From Stenotrophomonas maltophilia (GTDB lineage Bacteria > Pseudomonadota > Gammaproteobacteria > Xanthomonadales > Xanthomonadaceae), in NCBI RefSeq assembly GCF_900186865.1, contig NZ_LT906480.1, positions 3,180,001-3,244,000 on the forward strand: a stretch of 64,000 nt of DNA, written 5' to 3'. This document shows positions 31,899 through 42,279 of the stretch, one piece after another (position 1 is the first letter of the stretch; every line of letters starts with the position of its first letter). The position numbers and the translations under genes are program-made. The notes beneath the pieces are model-generated. The model did not search any database. It worked only from the letters and a program-made list of their open reading frames with translations, and was not told where the DNA came from.

Positions 31899-33023
31899 GT
31901 GACCCTGCCCGCTTCCCGTCGACGCTTCCTGCAACTGGCCGGAGCCGGCCTCGCCGTCGCCGGCAGCGGGCTGCCGCGGCCCGGCCATGCCCAACCCGCG
32001 ACAGCCGTCGCCCCGGGCCCCGCCGAAGGTGCGGTGCTGCTGAATTTCAACGAATGCCCCTACGGCCCCTCGCCCGCAGCCCAGCAGGCGGCACGCGACA
32101 GCATCGCCGGTTGCGGCCGCTACCGTTTCGCACTGGCCGGTCAGGTGCGCGACGCCTTCATCGAACAGGGGCGCATTCCGGCCGATCACGTGCGGCTCTA
32201 TCCGGGTTCCAGCGAACCGCTGAACCGTGCCGCCGTGCTGTGGACCCGCCCGCAGGCGGGACTGGTAGTCGCCGATCCGACCTTCGAGACGCTGGGCGAG
32301 GTCGCGGCCGCACACGGTGCGCACGTGCAGAAAGTGCCATTGCACGACGACGGCGCACATGACCTGCGCGCGATGGTGGCCGCCGCACACGCGCGCTCGA
32401 CCGGCCTGCTGTATGTGTGCAACCCGAACAACCCGACCGGCTCGATCAGCCCGCCGGATGAGCTCGCCTGGCTGCTGGCCCACAAGCCTGCGTCCACCCG
32501 CGTACTGGTCGACGAGGCCTACCTGCAGTACAGCGAGCAGCCGAGCCTGATCGCGCAGGTGGCGCAGCGCGATGACCTGATCGTGTTGCGCACGTTCTCC
32601 AAGCTTTATGGCATGGCCGGCCTGCGCCTAGGCGTGGCGGCCGCGCATCCCGACCGCCTGCGCGAACTGGCCAGCCTGGGCGACAACCCGCTACCCGTGC
32701 CAGCACTGGCCGCGGCACTGGCCAGCCTGCAGGATCCTCAGTTGATCGCGCAGCGGCGCCTGCAGAATGCCAAGGTGCGGCAGGCCACCATCGCGTGGCT
32801 GGGCAAGCGTGGTTTCAGCTGCGTGCCGTCGGAAGCGAACTGCTTCGTGGTGGATGTGCAGCGCGACGGTGCCGCCTTTGCCAAGGCGATGGCAGACAAC
32901 GGCGTGATCATCGGCCGCAGCTGGCCGATCTGGCCGCAGCGCGTGCGCGTGAGCGTCGGCACCGAGGACGAGATGGCCACGTTCCGCAGGGCATTTGCCA
33001 AGGTCGCCGGCGTACCGGCCTGA
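31899..33023 (+). CDS. Tat-exported PLP-dependent class I/II aminotransferase (374 aa)
   Basis: Fold-type I aminotransferase resembling histidinol-phosphate aminotransferase. The GTG at 31899 gives a twin-arginine signal, SRRRFLQLAGAGLAVAGSG, with cleavage after PGHAQ. Mature motifs are LNFNECPYGPS, YPGSSEPLNRA, VCNPNNPTGS, LVDEAYLQYSE and the PLP lysine in TFSKLYGMAGLRLG. Export by Tat makes sense because the cofactor must be loaded in the cytoplasm. It points opposite to zipA and ligA and separates them. Its periplasmic substrate is unknown. Confidence 0.87.
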   Translation: MTLPASRRRFLQLAGAGLAVAGSGLPRPGHAQPATAVAPGPAEGAVLLNFNECPYGPSPAAQQAARDSIAGCGRYRFALAGQVRDAFIEQGRIPADHVRLYPGSSEPLNRAAVLWTRPQAGLVVADPTFETLGEVAAAHGAHVQKVPLHDDGAHDLRAMVAAAHARSTGLLYVCNPNNPTGSISPPDELAWLLAHKPASTRVLVDEAYLQYSEQPSLIAQVAQRDDLIVLRTFSKLYGMAGLRLGVAAAHPDRLRELASLGDNPLPVPALAAALASLQDPQLIAQRRLQNAKVRQATIAWLGKRGFSCVPSEANCFVVDVQRDGAAFAKAMADNGVIIGRSWPIWPQRVRVSVGTEDEMATFRRAFAKVAGVPA

Positions 33024-33030
33024 CCCTGTT

Positions 33031-33129
33031 GGTGGGGGCGAGCCTTGGTTCGCCCCACGCATGGCGTGGATCTACTGTTGTGGGTGCCGACCGCTGGTCG
33101 GGGTGGGTGCCGACCGTTGGTCGGCACAC
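33031..33129. repeat. Cluster of intergenic palindromes between aminotransferase and zipA
   Basis: Contains GGGGCG-AGCCTTGGTT-CGCCCC (33035-33056), TGGGTGCCGACCGCTGGTCGG and the hairpin GTGCCGACC-GTT-GGTCGGCAC (33107-33127). It fills the gap between convergent genes and may also end transcription. Confidence 0.6.
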
Positions 33130-33137
33130 CATGGCGC

Positions 33138-33878
33138 TCACCAGCGCGGGGTCTTGGTCAGCGGCGGCGCCTGGTGCTGGCGATCATAGGCACGCAGTTC
33201 GTCACGGATGTGCGCGATGCGCTGCCGGCCGAGAGCGTTGCGGCTGTCGTCCAGCACCACGCCGTCGAGCAGCTCGGCCATGCGCTGCACGGTGGGCAGC
33301 ATCTTCTCCCAGGCATCCAGCGCGGTCAGCGGCCCCGGCAGGGTCAGGAAGAAGGCGATGGCCGGGGTCTCCATGGCGCGGATGTTGGCCATGTCGAAGC
33401 TGCCCGGCTTCATGATGCTGGCCATCGAGAAGATCGGGCCGCGCTCGGGGTGGCCTTCCACCAGGCGGTGGAACACGTTCATGTGGCCGAACACCAGGCC
33501 GGTCTTCTCCGCCGCCACCACGATGTCTTCGCCACGCAGCTGTTCGCCGGCGCGAGCGGCCACGAACAGCGACACGATCTTGTCGAAGTCCTGGGTGGCG
33601 CGCTTGCCAAGGTCGCTGGCCGCGCCGGCGTCGGTGTCGGCCAGGCCAAGCTCGGCCTGCTCGCCTTCCGAGCCCATGCCCGGCTCTACGCGGCCATCGG
33701 CCACAGTGACGCCATCATCGCCCAGCACCGGCTCGCGACGCTCGCCGCCGGTCGGTTCCGCGCTTTCCACGCGACGCCCCTGGGGCTTCTTCTTCGGACG
33801 GCCAAACAGGAAGATCGCAGCGATCAACAGCAGGCCGGCGGCCAGGATGCCGATGCGCAACAGTGCCGTGTCGGACAT
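33138..33878 (-). CDS. zipA: Cell division protein ZipA (246 aa)
   Basis: Inner-membrane protein that tethers FtsZ to the membrane at the septum. A single N-terminal membrane helix (LLRIGILAAGLLLIAAIFLFG, about residues 6-26) is followed by a basic RPKKK stretch, a shorter-than-usual charged linker (about residues 32-90) and the FtsZ-binding domain with FDKIVSLFVAARAGEQLRGEDI, FGHMNVFHRL and FSMASIMKPGSFD, all typical. The total is shorter than E. coli ZipA (328 residues) because of the linker. It is 46 bases downstream of smc on the same strand. Confidence 0.94.
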   Translation of the reverse strand: MSDTALLRIGILAAGLLLIAAIFLFGRPKKKPQGRRVESAEPTGGERREPVLGDDGVTVADGRVEPGMGSEGEQAELGLADTDAGAASDLGKRATQDFDKIVSLFVAARAGEQLRGEDIVVAAEKTGLVFGHMNVFHRLVEGHPERGPIFSMASIMKPGSFDMANIRAMETPAIAFFLTLPGPLTALDAWEKMLPTVQRMAELLDGVVLDDSRNALGRQRIAHIRDELRAYDRQHQAPPLTKTPRW

Positions 33879-33924
33879 TCGATAGGTTCTCCGGCTAGTT
33901 CATTCAGGTAATTAGGATGGCACG

Positions 33925-36900
33925 TCAGGCCGCGCCCGCCAATCGTGCGGCTTCTTCCAGGTCCACGCTGACCAGCCGACTGACGCCCGGTTCGCGCATG
34001 GTCACGCCCGACAGCTGGTGCGCAGCCTCCATCGTCGCCTTGTTGTGGCTGACGAACAGGAACTGCACCTTCTCGCTCATTTCCTTGACCATGTTGGCCA
34101 GGCGACCGACGTTGGCTTCATCCAGCGGTGCGTCCACCTCGTCCAGCAGGCAGAACGGTGCCGGATTCAACTGGAAGATGGCGAACACCAGCGCTACTGC
34201 GGTCATCGCCTTTTCGCCGCCGGACAGCAGCGAGATGCTGGACACGCGCTTGCCCGGCGGGCGCGCCATGATGGTCACGCCGGTGTCGAGCAGGTCTTCA
34301 CCGGTCAATTCCAGGTAGGCGTGGCCGCCACCGAACAGGCGCGGGTACAGCGCCTGCACGCCGGCGTTGACACGGTCGAAAGTGTCCTTGAAGCGGCCGC
34401 GGGTCTCGCGGTCGATCTTCCGGATGGCATCTTCCAGGGTTTCCAGCGCTGTGGTGAGGTCGGCGTGCTGCGAATCCAGGTAGTCCGAGCGCTGCGAGGC
34501 CTCGCCATACTCGTGAATAGCAGCCAGGTTGACCGGCTCCAGCCGGCGCATGCGGCCATCGATCTGGTGCACGGCCTGCTCCCAGTCGCCCAGGCGGGCG
34601 TCCTCGGGTAGCGCGTTGAGCACGTCCTGCAGCACGAAACCGGCCTTTTCAACCGCCGCCTGCAGGGTATCCGCGCTGAGCACCAGCGCCTGCTGGTCAA
34701 GCTTGCGCTGCGAAATACGCTCACGCTGGGCCAATGCCTGTTCGTCGCGCTGGTGGCGGGTCTGTTCGTAGTTGCGCAGCTCGGCGTCGATGCCGTCCAG
34801 CAGCGTGCGCGCCTCGGTCAGCACGCGATCAGCGCGCACGCGCTCTTCCAGCGCATTCTGGTGTTCGGCCTGCAGCGCTTCGACCGGCGAATCACCTTCG
34901 TCCAGCTGCGAATGCAGCTCGCCCAGCCGCGAATCCAGCTGCCCGCGCTGGGTGCCCATGCGCTCCAGCGCCTGGCTCAACGAGGCCAGCTGCGCACGCT
35001 GCGATTCCAGGGTCAGGGCCAGCGAGTGCGCGCGCTCGCGTACCGCACGGGCGGCGTCGCGAGCCAGGTCGCGCGCCTCGGTCAACTGGCGGCGCTCGCC
35101 CTCCAGCCGTTGCCGGGTCGATTCCAGGTCGCCCATGCTGCTGACCGCGTTCTCCAACCGCGAGCGCGCTTCACGCGCTTGTTCGTTGTTGGCTTCAATG
35201 GTTTCCTGCAGCTGCTTCAGCTCGCCTTCGATGCGATCGATGCGCGTGCGCGCTGCCTCCACCTTGCCCTGCTGGCCCTGCAGCTGGCCGGCCAGTTCGG
35301 ACACCGCGCGATGGGCCTGGTACAGCGCACGCTGCGCGTCTTCGCGCTGCTGTTCGGCAGCCTGCAGCTGCTCTCGGAAGCCGGCCAGCTGTTCTTCCAG
35401 CTCGGCCTCGCGGTCCTGCAGCTGCTCGATCTGCTCACGCAGTTCCTGGATCTCACGTTCGCGCAGCAGCGCGCCCTGCGCGGCGGCACCGGAGCGCGAT
35501 ACACGCAGCCACCCCTGGCCCAGACGCTCGCCACTCTGGGTGATGATCGAATCGCCTTCCGGAAGGCTGGCCTGCAGCACCTTGGCCTCGGACAGATCCC
35601 TGGCACCGTGCAGGTGCGCCAGCAGGCGCCGGATCGCTGCCGGGCCACGCACGCGTGCAGCCAGCGAGGTCGGCGCGACCTTCAGGTCCGCGCCATCGTT
35701 GGCGACCAGCGCAATGTGGCCCTCGCCCAGTTCGCCCAGCGCGTCGACCAGGCTGGCCGGGTCATCGACCAGCACGCCTTCGATCAACTGGCCGAGCGCG
35801 CTTTCCACCGCGTTTTCCCAACCGGCATCGACATCCAGGCGTTCGCCGACACGCGCCGCCGAATCCAGCCCACGCGCCTTCAGCCAGGCCACGGCGGCGC
35901 CCTGCTCCTGGCCCAGCGCAGCCTGCTGCAGGGTTTCCAGCGAAGCCAGGCGACCGCGCAGGCCATTGGCCTGCTTGCGCAGTTCGGCCAGTTCGTTCTG
36001 GCCATTGCGCTGCTGTTCCTGCACCGCCGCCACGCCCTGCTTGCGCAGCTCAACGTCTTCGCTCAGTTCATCCAGCGCGGTCTTCTGCGTGTCGTGCTGC
36101 AGGTGCAGCTGCTCGAAGGCTTCTTCCAGCGCGTCCACGTCCAGCCCGGCGCGCTCGGCGGCCAGGGCTTCACGACGCCGGTCGGCATCGAGGATCTGCT
36201 TGTCCAGGTAGTCCACGCGCGTGCGCTCGACGTCGCCGGCGCGCGAGGCTTCCGAACTCTGCGAGGTGTGCTGTTCCCAGCGCTGCTGCCAGCTGGCCAG
36301 CCGGTCTTCAGCCTCGCGCAGGCTTTCCTGCTTTATCTCGTTTTCTTCCTGCAGTTCTTCCAGCTGCGGGGTGGCGGCCTCTACCGCCTCCCGCAGCACC
36401 CTCAGCTTGGCCTCGTCGCCACTGATGTGCTGCCCCAGTTCGGCCAGGGCCTGCTGGGTTTCGTCGCGCGCCTTGTGCAGGCGCTGCGACAGCTCGCGCT
36501 GGTGCTGGATCTGCTGCTCCAGGCGGGCCAGCGTGCTGCCGACCTGATAGACCGCCGCCTGCGCGGTGTTGAGCGCATCGGCGGCCTCTTCGCGACGCAC
36601 TCGCGAGGTTTCGATTCGGGCCTCTGCGTCGCGCTGATCGGCGATCAGCTGCTGCAGCTTGGTCTCTTCCTGCGACAGGCCTTCGCGCAGCTTCGACAGG
36701 CGCCCATCGAGGCCACGGAATTCCAGCGCCTTCCACTCGGCATCCTTGATCCGGCGCTCTTCCTGCAGGGCCTGGTACTGCTCGGCCTGCTTGGCCTGGC
36801 GCTTGAGGTGTTCGAGCTGCTTGCTGATCTCGTCGCGCAGGTCACCCAGCCGGTCCAGGTTCTCACGGGTGTGGCGAATGCGGGTCTCGGTCTCCTTGCG

Positions 36901-37428
36901 GCGCTCCTTGTACTTGGAGATGCCGGCTGCCTCTTCCAGGTACACGCGCAGGTCTTCCGGGCGCGCCTCGATGATCTGGCTGATCATGCCCTGCTCGATG
37001 ATCGAGTAGCTGCGCGGGCCCAGGCCGGTGCCGAGGAACAGATCGGTGATGTCGCGGCGACGGCACTTGGTGCCGTTGAGGTAATAGTTGCTGGTGCCGT
37101 CGCGGCTGACCGTGCGCTTGACCGAGATCTCGTTGAACGAGGCGTACTCGCCGGAAATCGTGTGGTCGGAGTTGTCGAAGATCAGCTCGACCGTGGCCTG
37201 CGACACCGGCTTGCGGGCATTGGACCCGGAGAAGATCACGTCGGTCAGCGAGTCGCCACGCAGGCGGCTGGCCGAACTCTCGCCCATGACCCAGCGCACG
37301 GCGTCGATGATGTTCGACTTGCCGCAGCCATTGGGCCCCACCACGCCGGTCATGTTGGTCGGCAGGTGCAGGGTGGTCGGATCGACGAACGACTTGAAGC
37401 CGGAGAGCTTGATCGTGGAAAGACGCAT
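33925..37428 (-). CDS. smc: Chromosome segregation ATPase SMC (1167 aa)
   Basis: Condensin-type ATPase that folds and segregates the chromosome. The Walker A motif is GPNGCGKSNI at residues 31-40. Two long coiled coils flank a hinge at about residues 500-650, where DSAARVGERLDVDAGWENAVE and LGQLIEGVLVDDP are visible. The C-terminal head has the signature LLSGGEKAMTAVALVFAIF and Walker B LLDEVDAPLDEANV. Standard length. The ScpA/ScpB partners are not in this window. zipA follows immediately, which is the usual order in gammaproteobacteria with SMC rather than MukB. Confidence 0.98.
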   Translation of the reverse strand: MRLSTIKLSGFKSFVDPTTLHLPTNMTGVVGPNGCGKSNIIDAVRWVMGESSASRLRGDSLTDVIFSGSNARKPVSQATVELIFDNSDHTISGEYASFNEISVKRTVSRDGTSNYYLNGTKCRRRDITDLFLGTGLGPRSYSIIEQGMISQIIEARPEDLRVYLEEAAGISKYKERRKETETRIRHTRENLDRLGDLRDEISKQLEHLKRQAKQAEQYQALQEERRIKDAEWKALEFRGLDGRLSKLREGLSQEETKLQQLIADQRDAEARIETSRVRREEAADALNTAQAAVYQVGSTLARLEQQIQHQRELSQRLHKARDETQQALAELGQHISGDEAKLRVLREAVEAATPQLEELQEENEIKQESLREAEDRLASWQQRWEQHTSQSSEASRAGDVERTRVDYLDKQILDADRRREALAAERAGLDVDALEEAFEQLHLQHDTQKTALDELSEDVELRKQGVAAVQEQQRNGQNELAELRKQANGLRGRLASLETLQQAALGQEQGAAVAWLKARGLDSAARVGERLDVDAGWENAVESALGQLIEGVLVDDPASLVDALGELGEGHIALVANDGADLKVAPTSLAARVRGPAAIRRLLAHLHGARDLSEAKVLQASLPEGDSIITQSGERLGQGWLRVSRSGAAAQGALLREREIQELREQIEQLQDREAELEEQLAGFREQLQAAEQQREDAQRALYQAHRAVSELAGQLQGQQGKVEAARTRIDRIEGELKQLQETIEANNEQAREARSRLENAVSSMGDLESTRQRLEGERRQLTEARDLARDAARAVRERAHSLALTLESQRAQLASLSQALERMGTQRGQLDSRLGELHSQLDEGDSPVEALQAEHQNALEERVRADRVLTEARTLLDGIDAELRNYEQTRHQRDEQALAQRERISQRKLDQQALVLSADTLQAAVEKAGFVLQDVLNALPEDARLGDWEQAVHQIDGRMRRLEPVNLAAIHEYGEASQRSDYLDSQHADLTTALETLEDAIRKIDRETRGRFKDTFDRVNAGVQALYPRLFGGGHAYLELTGEDLLDTGVTIMARPPGKRVSSISLLSGGEKAMTAVALVFAIFQLNPAPFCLLDEVDAPLDEANVGRLANMVKEMSEKVQFLFVSHNKATMEAAHQLSGVTMREPGVSRLVSVDLEEAARLAGAA

Positions 37429-37621
37429 AGGGGTTCCGGACTGGGGCCGGCAAGCGGCCTGCGTTTACCCTCCAAGCCATTGATCCTGTTGGGATCGATG
37501 CCCGTGGAACGGGTGTGACGCCCTGAGTATACCGATGTGGACGTGTTCTACGAATGGGCGTGGAACATTGTCCACCCCCACCCCGTCGGACGGACCTGGC
37601 CCTACGCCGCGGAACGGCGCC

Positions 37622-37655
37622 AAAAACAAAACGGGCACCCTTGCGGGCGCCCGTT
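37622..37655 (-). terminator. Rho-independent terminator of the rpsF-rpsR-rplI operon
   Basis: On the minus strand ACGGGCGCCC-GCAA-GGGTGCCCGT is followed by TTTGTTTTTG, a good stem with a T-run. It lies about 30 bases after the rplI stop. Confidence 0.85.
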
Positions 37656-37686
37656 CTGCGGTGATGCCAGGCCTTGCGGCGTGGGA

Positions 37687-38136
37687 TCAGGCTTCGGCGA
37701 CGACGACGACCTTGACGGTGGTCTCGACGTCGGCGTGCAGGTGGACCAGCACGTCGTATTCGCCGATGTTGCGGAAGGCGCCTTCGCCCAGGATGACTTC
37801 GCTCTTTTCCAGCGGCAGGCCGGCGGCGGTGAAGGCCTCGGCGATGTCGCGCGGGCCAACCGAGCCGTACAGCTTGCCTTCGGTCGAAGCGTTGGCGGCG
37901 ATGGTCACGCTCGCGCCTTCCAGCTTGGCCTTGCGGCCTTCGGCGTCAGCGTGGATGGCCTGGGCCTTGGCTTCGTATTCGGCGCGCTTGGCTTCGAACT
38001 CGGCCTTGTTGCTCTCGGTGGCCGGCACGGCCTTGCCCTGCGGCACGAGGAAGTTACGGCCGTAGCCCGGCTTCACGTCGACCAGGTCGCCCAGGTTGCC
38101 GAGGTTGGTGACTTTCTGCAGGAGGATCAGCTGCAT
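37687..38136 (-). CDS. rplI: 50S ribosomal protein L9 (149 aa)
   Basis: Binds 23S rRNA at the base of the L1 stalk. The N-terminal domain starts [36 protein letters not shown], matching the L9 signature, then a long connecting helix (about residues 45-75) and the C-terminal domain ending KVVVVAEA. Full length. Third gene of the rpsF-rpsR-rplI operon; a 104-base spacer with a strong hairpin separates it from rpsR. Confidence 0.97.
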   Translation of the reverse strand: MQLILLQKVTNLGNLGDLVDVKPGYGRNFLVPQGKAVPATESNKAEFEAKRAEYEAKAQAIHADAEGRKAKLEGASVTIAANASTEGKLYGSVGPRDIAEAFTAAGLPLEKSEVILGEGAFRNIGEYDVLVHLHADVETTVKVVVVAEA

Positions 38137-38207
38137 GGTATTGCTCCAGATAAGTTATTCGTTAGCGAGGCGATGCCCCGCAACAAAGGCTGTCCGAATA
38201 GCTGGCA

Positions 38208-38237
38208 CAGCGGGGGCGGCGCCGGGCCGCCCCGCTG
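38208..38237 (-). other. Strong stem-loop between rpsR and rplI
   Basis: A 12-bp GC stem (CAGCGGGG-CGGC and its inverse) with one bulged G and a short loop, starting just after the rpsR stop. It may attenuate or stabilise the transcript, giving different levels of S18 and L9. Confidence 0.5.
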
Positions 38238-38240
38238 GCA

Positions 38241-38471
38241 TCAGACGTCGTGGTTGTCGGTGTACGGGATCAGGGCCAGGAAGCGAGCGCGCTTGACGGC
38301 GGTCGCCAGCTGGCGCTGGTACTTCGACTTGGTACCGGTGACGCGGCTCGGCACGATCTTGCCGTTCTCGGTCAGGTACTGGCGCAGGGTGTTGAGATCC
38401 TTGTAGTCGATCTCCTTCACACCTTCAGCAGTGAACTTGCAGAACTTGCGGCGACGGAAGAACTTGGACAT
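38241..38471 (-). CDS. rpsR: 30S ribosomal protein S18 (76 aa)
   Basis: Binds 16S rRNA as a heterodimer with S6. The sequence starts [25 protein letters not shown] and contains [35 protein letters not shown], the S18 signature. Full length. Second gene of the operon, 11 bases after rpsF, as expected for proteins made in equal amounts. Confidence 0.98.
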   Translation of the reverse strand: MSKFFRRRKFCKFTAEGVKEIDYKDLNTLRQYLTENGKIVPSRVTGTKSKYQRQLATAVKRARFLALIPYTDNHDV

Positions 38472-38482
38472 GGGAAGGCTCC

Positions 38483-38920
38483 TTAGGCGGCGGAAGCGGC
38501 GTCGTCGCCGGCTTCGTTGTCAGCGGTGTTGTTGGACTCGCCTTCTTCGTCGTCACGACGACGGCGCTCACCGCGCTCCGGCTTGTCACCCTTCTCGTCC
38601 TTGCTCTTCATGATCAGCGACTGCTCGGTGTCAGCCTCGTCACGCTTGATGACCAGGTTGCGCAGCACGGCGTCGTTGAAGCGGAAGCTCTCGGTCAGTT
38701 CGTTCAGAACGGCCTGGTCGGCTTCGATGTTCATCAGCACGTAGTGGGCCTTCACCAGGTTCTGGATCGGGTACGCCAGCTGGCGGCGGCCCCAGTCTTC
38801 CAGACGGTGGATGGTGCCGTTGCCGTTCTCGACCAGCGACTTGTAGCGCTCGATCATGGCCGGGACCTGCTCGCTCTGGTCCGGGTGGACCATGAACACG
38901 ATTTCGTAATGACGACTCAT
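38483..38920 (-). CDS. rpsF: 30S ribosomal protein S6 (145 aa)
   Basis: Partner of S18 in the central domain of the small subunit. The start at 38920 gives [22 protein letters not shown]; a longer in-frame upstream extension is not real. The core ends near RDEADTEQS, followed by a charged C-terminal tail of about 40 residues ([20 protein letters not shown]... ending DAASAA), longer than in E. coli S6. First gene of the operon, preceded by a leader with a candidate S6:S18-binding hairpin. Confidence 0.97.
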   Translation of the reverse strand: MSRHYEIVFMVHPDQSEQVPAMIERYKSLVENGNGTIHRLEDWGRRQLAYPIQNLVKAHYVLMNIEADQAVLNELTESFRFNDAVLRNLVIKRDEADTEQSLIMKSKDEKGDKPERGERRRRDDEEGESNNTADNEAGDDAASAA

Positions 38921-38935
38921 GTTTTTTCTACCTTT

Positions 38936-38963
38936 CGGATGTGGCCTTGCGGCCGGACAGCCC
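38936..38963 (-). promoter_or_regulatory. Candidate S6:S18-binding leader RNA motif
   Basis: In the rpsF leader, 20 bases before the start codon, the RNA can form an upper stem GCC-GCAA-GGC with a GNRA loop, then a bulged CCG opposite a single C, then a lower stem UGU/ACA extended by GG/CC. A bulged CCG below a short hairpin is the core of the conserved rpsF leader motif bound by S6:S18 for autoregulation. Structure assigned by eye. Confidence 0.55.
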
Positions 38964-39149
38964 CCCGCCATTGATACCGCGGTGGGGCAAGGATTCCCGC
39001 CGGGAGGCAGGAAGCCGCGCATTATGGCGCAGATGGGGGTGCCGGGCAACCGGCGGGTCACAGGGCAACCTGAACCGGGGGCGCAGCCCCTATGCCGCCC
39101 CAGGCTGGCCGCTACCGGAGCCCCGCACAGCCCACGAATCCGCCTGGAT

Positions 39150-39692
39150 TCACCCCAGGTCGACGTGAAGGCGATGCTGGCCGCATTCCAGGCACTGGAA
39201 CAGGCAGCCGACCATCATCCCGTCCCGGCTCAGGTGCGCCAGCACCCAGTCGGCGTCGCGTGGATTGACCTCCGCCACATCGGGCCGGACCTGGTCGAGG
39301 ATGGGCAGCAGATCGTCGCTGCCGGCGAAACCGAGGAAGGCGCAGGGCCGTTCACAATGGCTCAGCCAGACCGATTGCTGCCAGGACGGGTAGCCCGGGG
39401 TGCGCTCGCAGATCTCCAGCAGCAGCTCACGGGCGATGCTCGGCGGCGGGTTGGCCGGGTCTGGCGAGACCCCTTCGATATCACTCCAGCCGGTGAATTC
39501 ACCCTCGTAGCTGGCCGCCGCCCTGCCGTCGGCGATACACCAAGGGCAAAGGTAATCCGGACGCAGACGGGCGTAGAACGGCCCGCGGTAGCGCAGTGTG
39601 CGCGGCTGGCCGCAGCAGTCACAGATTCCGTCGACCTCTTCGAAGGAGAGGGCGTAGGCGTTGGGGTGATAGGTAAAAGCCGGTCGTTCCAT
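39150..39692 (-). CDS. CbrC-family (UPF0167) protein (180 aa)
   Basis: Cysteine-rich protein of the CbrC family. The start at 39692 follows AGGGA by 8 bases. Landmarks are [63 protein letters not shown] and [16 protein letters not shown]. Cysteine pairs at CDCCG, CPWC, and CLEC may bind zinc. E. coli CbrC is linked to colicin E2 tolerance through CreBC, but no creBC genes are here. Function in this organism is unknown. Confidence 0.85.
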   Translation of the reverse strand: MERPAFTYHPNAYALSFEEVDGICDCCGQPRTLRYRGPFYARLRPDYLCPWCIADGRAAASYEGEFTGWSDIEGVSPDPANPPPSIARELLLEICERTPGYPSWQQSVWLSHCERPCAFLGFAGSDDLLPILDQVRPDVAEVNPRDADWVLAHLSRDGMMVGCLFQCLECGQHRLHVDLG

Positions 39693-39758
39693 CCGTGGGG
39701 TCCCTGCCAGGCCCCGCGTGCCGACCAAGGTCGGCAGCTACCGGGACGCGCCGGGCCG

Positions 39759-40097
39759 TCAGGCCTTGTCGGCGTCGGTGGTAAAGCTCTCGCCGCAGCC
39801 ACACTCGGCGGTGGCATTGGGGTTGCTGAACGTGAAGGTCTCGCTCAGGCCGTGCTTGCCGAAGTCGATCACGGTGCCGTCCACCAGCGCCAGGCTCTTG
39901 GCGTCGACATAGATCTTCACGCCGTCCTGCTCGAACACGGTATCGCCCTCGCGCTCGTCGCGTGCCAGGTCGGTGATGTGGCCCCAACCGGAGCAACCGG
40001 TCTTGGTCACGCCGAAACGCAGGCCCAGCGCACCGGGGGTCTGGGCGACAAAGCGCTGCACGCGCTCGAAGGCAATGGGGGTCAGGCTGACGGCCAT
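39759..40097 (-). CDS. IscA/HesB-family iron-sulfur carrier protein (112 aa)
   Basis: A-type carrier for iron-sulfur cluster delivery. The three ligand cysteines are Cys35 (TGCSGWGH), Cys99 and Cys101 (AECGCGESF), all in the family spacing. The start at 40097 has TGGAG upstream. FTFSNPNA before the C-terminal motif is typical of IscA. It is not next to iscS/iscU or suf genes, so it is a stand-alone A-type carrier. Divergent from asnS. Confidence 0.92.
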   Translation of the reverse strand: MAVSLTPIAFERVQRFVAQTPGALGLRFGVTKTGCSGWGHITDLARDEREGDTVFEQDGVKIYVDAKSLALVDGTVIDFGKHGLSETFTFSNPNATAECGCGESFTTDADKA

Positions 40098-40122
40098 GGG
40101 GCTACTCCAGAGGTACGGGGAC

Positions 40123-40128
40123 ATTATA
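40123..40128 (-). promoter_or_regulatory. Candidate -10 box for the IscA-like gene
   Basis: A consensus TATAAT on the minus strand, 25 bases upstream of the ATG at 40097. No clear -35 box was found at the normal distance. Confidence 0.5.
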
Positions 40129-40225
40129 AGGAGCCGTTGCCGCGAAAAATGCCTCGCAAGCAGAACGCTGCAACCGGTAAACTCCCGTGTTCACAGATCG
40201 AGTCGATCAGCAGAGGATTCAAGTC

Positions 40226-41620
<1,395 letters not shown>

Positions 41621-41650
41621 GCCCCATACGACCACGGAGGTACTGCCCCC

Positions 41651-41950
41651 ATGACCCTGTTCTTCGCCCTCTGTTTCGTCGGCGTTGCAGTGGCCGGGTT
41701 CAGTGCCTTCGTGATCTTCTGGCCGCTGACCCTGGTGCACGTGCGCGACCGCCATCCGGCGCTCGCCGCGCGCTTCGGCAGCGGCGCCTTCCTCAAGCCC
41801 GATGCCCTGGCCTGGCTGCTGCGCCGCGACTATCGGCAGCAACCGGACCGCTCGCTGTCCGGGCTGGCGACACCGGCCTGGGTATCGCTGCTGACCCTGC
41901 TGGCCGGACTGGGCATGGCCGCCCTGCTCTGGCTGGCCTCGCTCTGGTAA
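41651..41950 (+). CDS. Small membrane protein of unknown function (99 aa)
   Basis: GGAGGT lies about 9 bases before the ATG. Two membrane helices are apparent: residues 2-26 (TLFFALCFVGVAVAGFSAFVIFWPL) and 75-98 (AWVSLLTLLAGLGMAALLWLASLW), joined by a basic soluble loop. It is 30 bases downstream of asnS and 7 bases upstream of the next gene, so likely in one operon. No family recognised. Confidence 0.72.
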   Translation: MTLFFALCFVGVAVAGFSAFVIFWPLTLVHVRDRHPALAARFGSGAFLKPDALAWLLRRDYRQQPDRSLSGLATPAWVSLLTLLAGLGMAALLWLASLW

Positions 41951-41957
41951 TACGCTC

Positions 41958-42272
41958 ATGAACGACATCACCGCCTCGCGCGACAGCTGGTGGCTGGCCA
42001 GCCTCGGCAACACCCTGATCTGGGCGCGCCTGCGCGTTCGCCCGGCCGGCACCGCCGAAGTGCTCGACAGCGATGGCAACACGCTGAGCTACGACAGCGA
42101 AGACACCGCCCGTTCGCAGCTGTTCGACGCCGAGTTCGTCGAGTACGACGGCCTGGACGAGGAGGACGCACTGGTGCGCGGCTTCAGCCTGCACGAAGTG
42201 CAGCCGCCGCAGGCCGACAGCGACGAGGGTCTGCGTGGCCGCATGGTCCAGTCGCTGGGCGGGCGCGCCTGA
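41958..42272 (+). CDS. Small acidic protein of unknown function (104 aa)
   Basis: Soluble acidic protein without signal peptide, beginning MNDITASRDSWWLASLGNTLIWARLRVRPAG and containing an acidic stretch YDGLDEEDALVRGFSLHEVQPP. I do not recognise a family. It lies between two genes with 7-base spacers on each side, which argues that it is a real member of the asnS downstream cluster. Confidence 0.68.
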   Translation: MNDITASRDSWWLASLGNTLIWARLRVRPAGTAEVLDSDGNTLSYDSEDTARSQLFDAEFVEYDGLDEEDALVRGFSLHEVQPPQADSDEGLRGRMVQSLGGRA

Positions 42273-42279
42273 CCCCTGC

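Noticed and set aside
34753..37518. 921-codon plus-strand frame opposite smc
   Set aside because: Antisense shadow of the coiled-coil coding region; Leu/Gln-rich with no domain.
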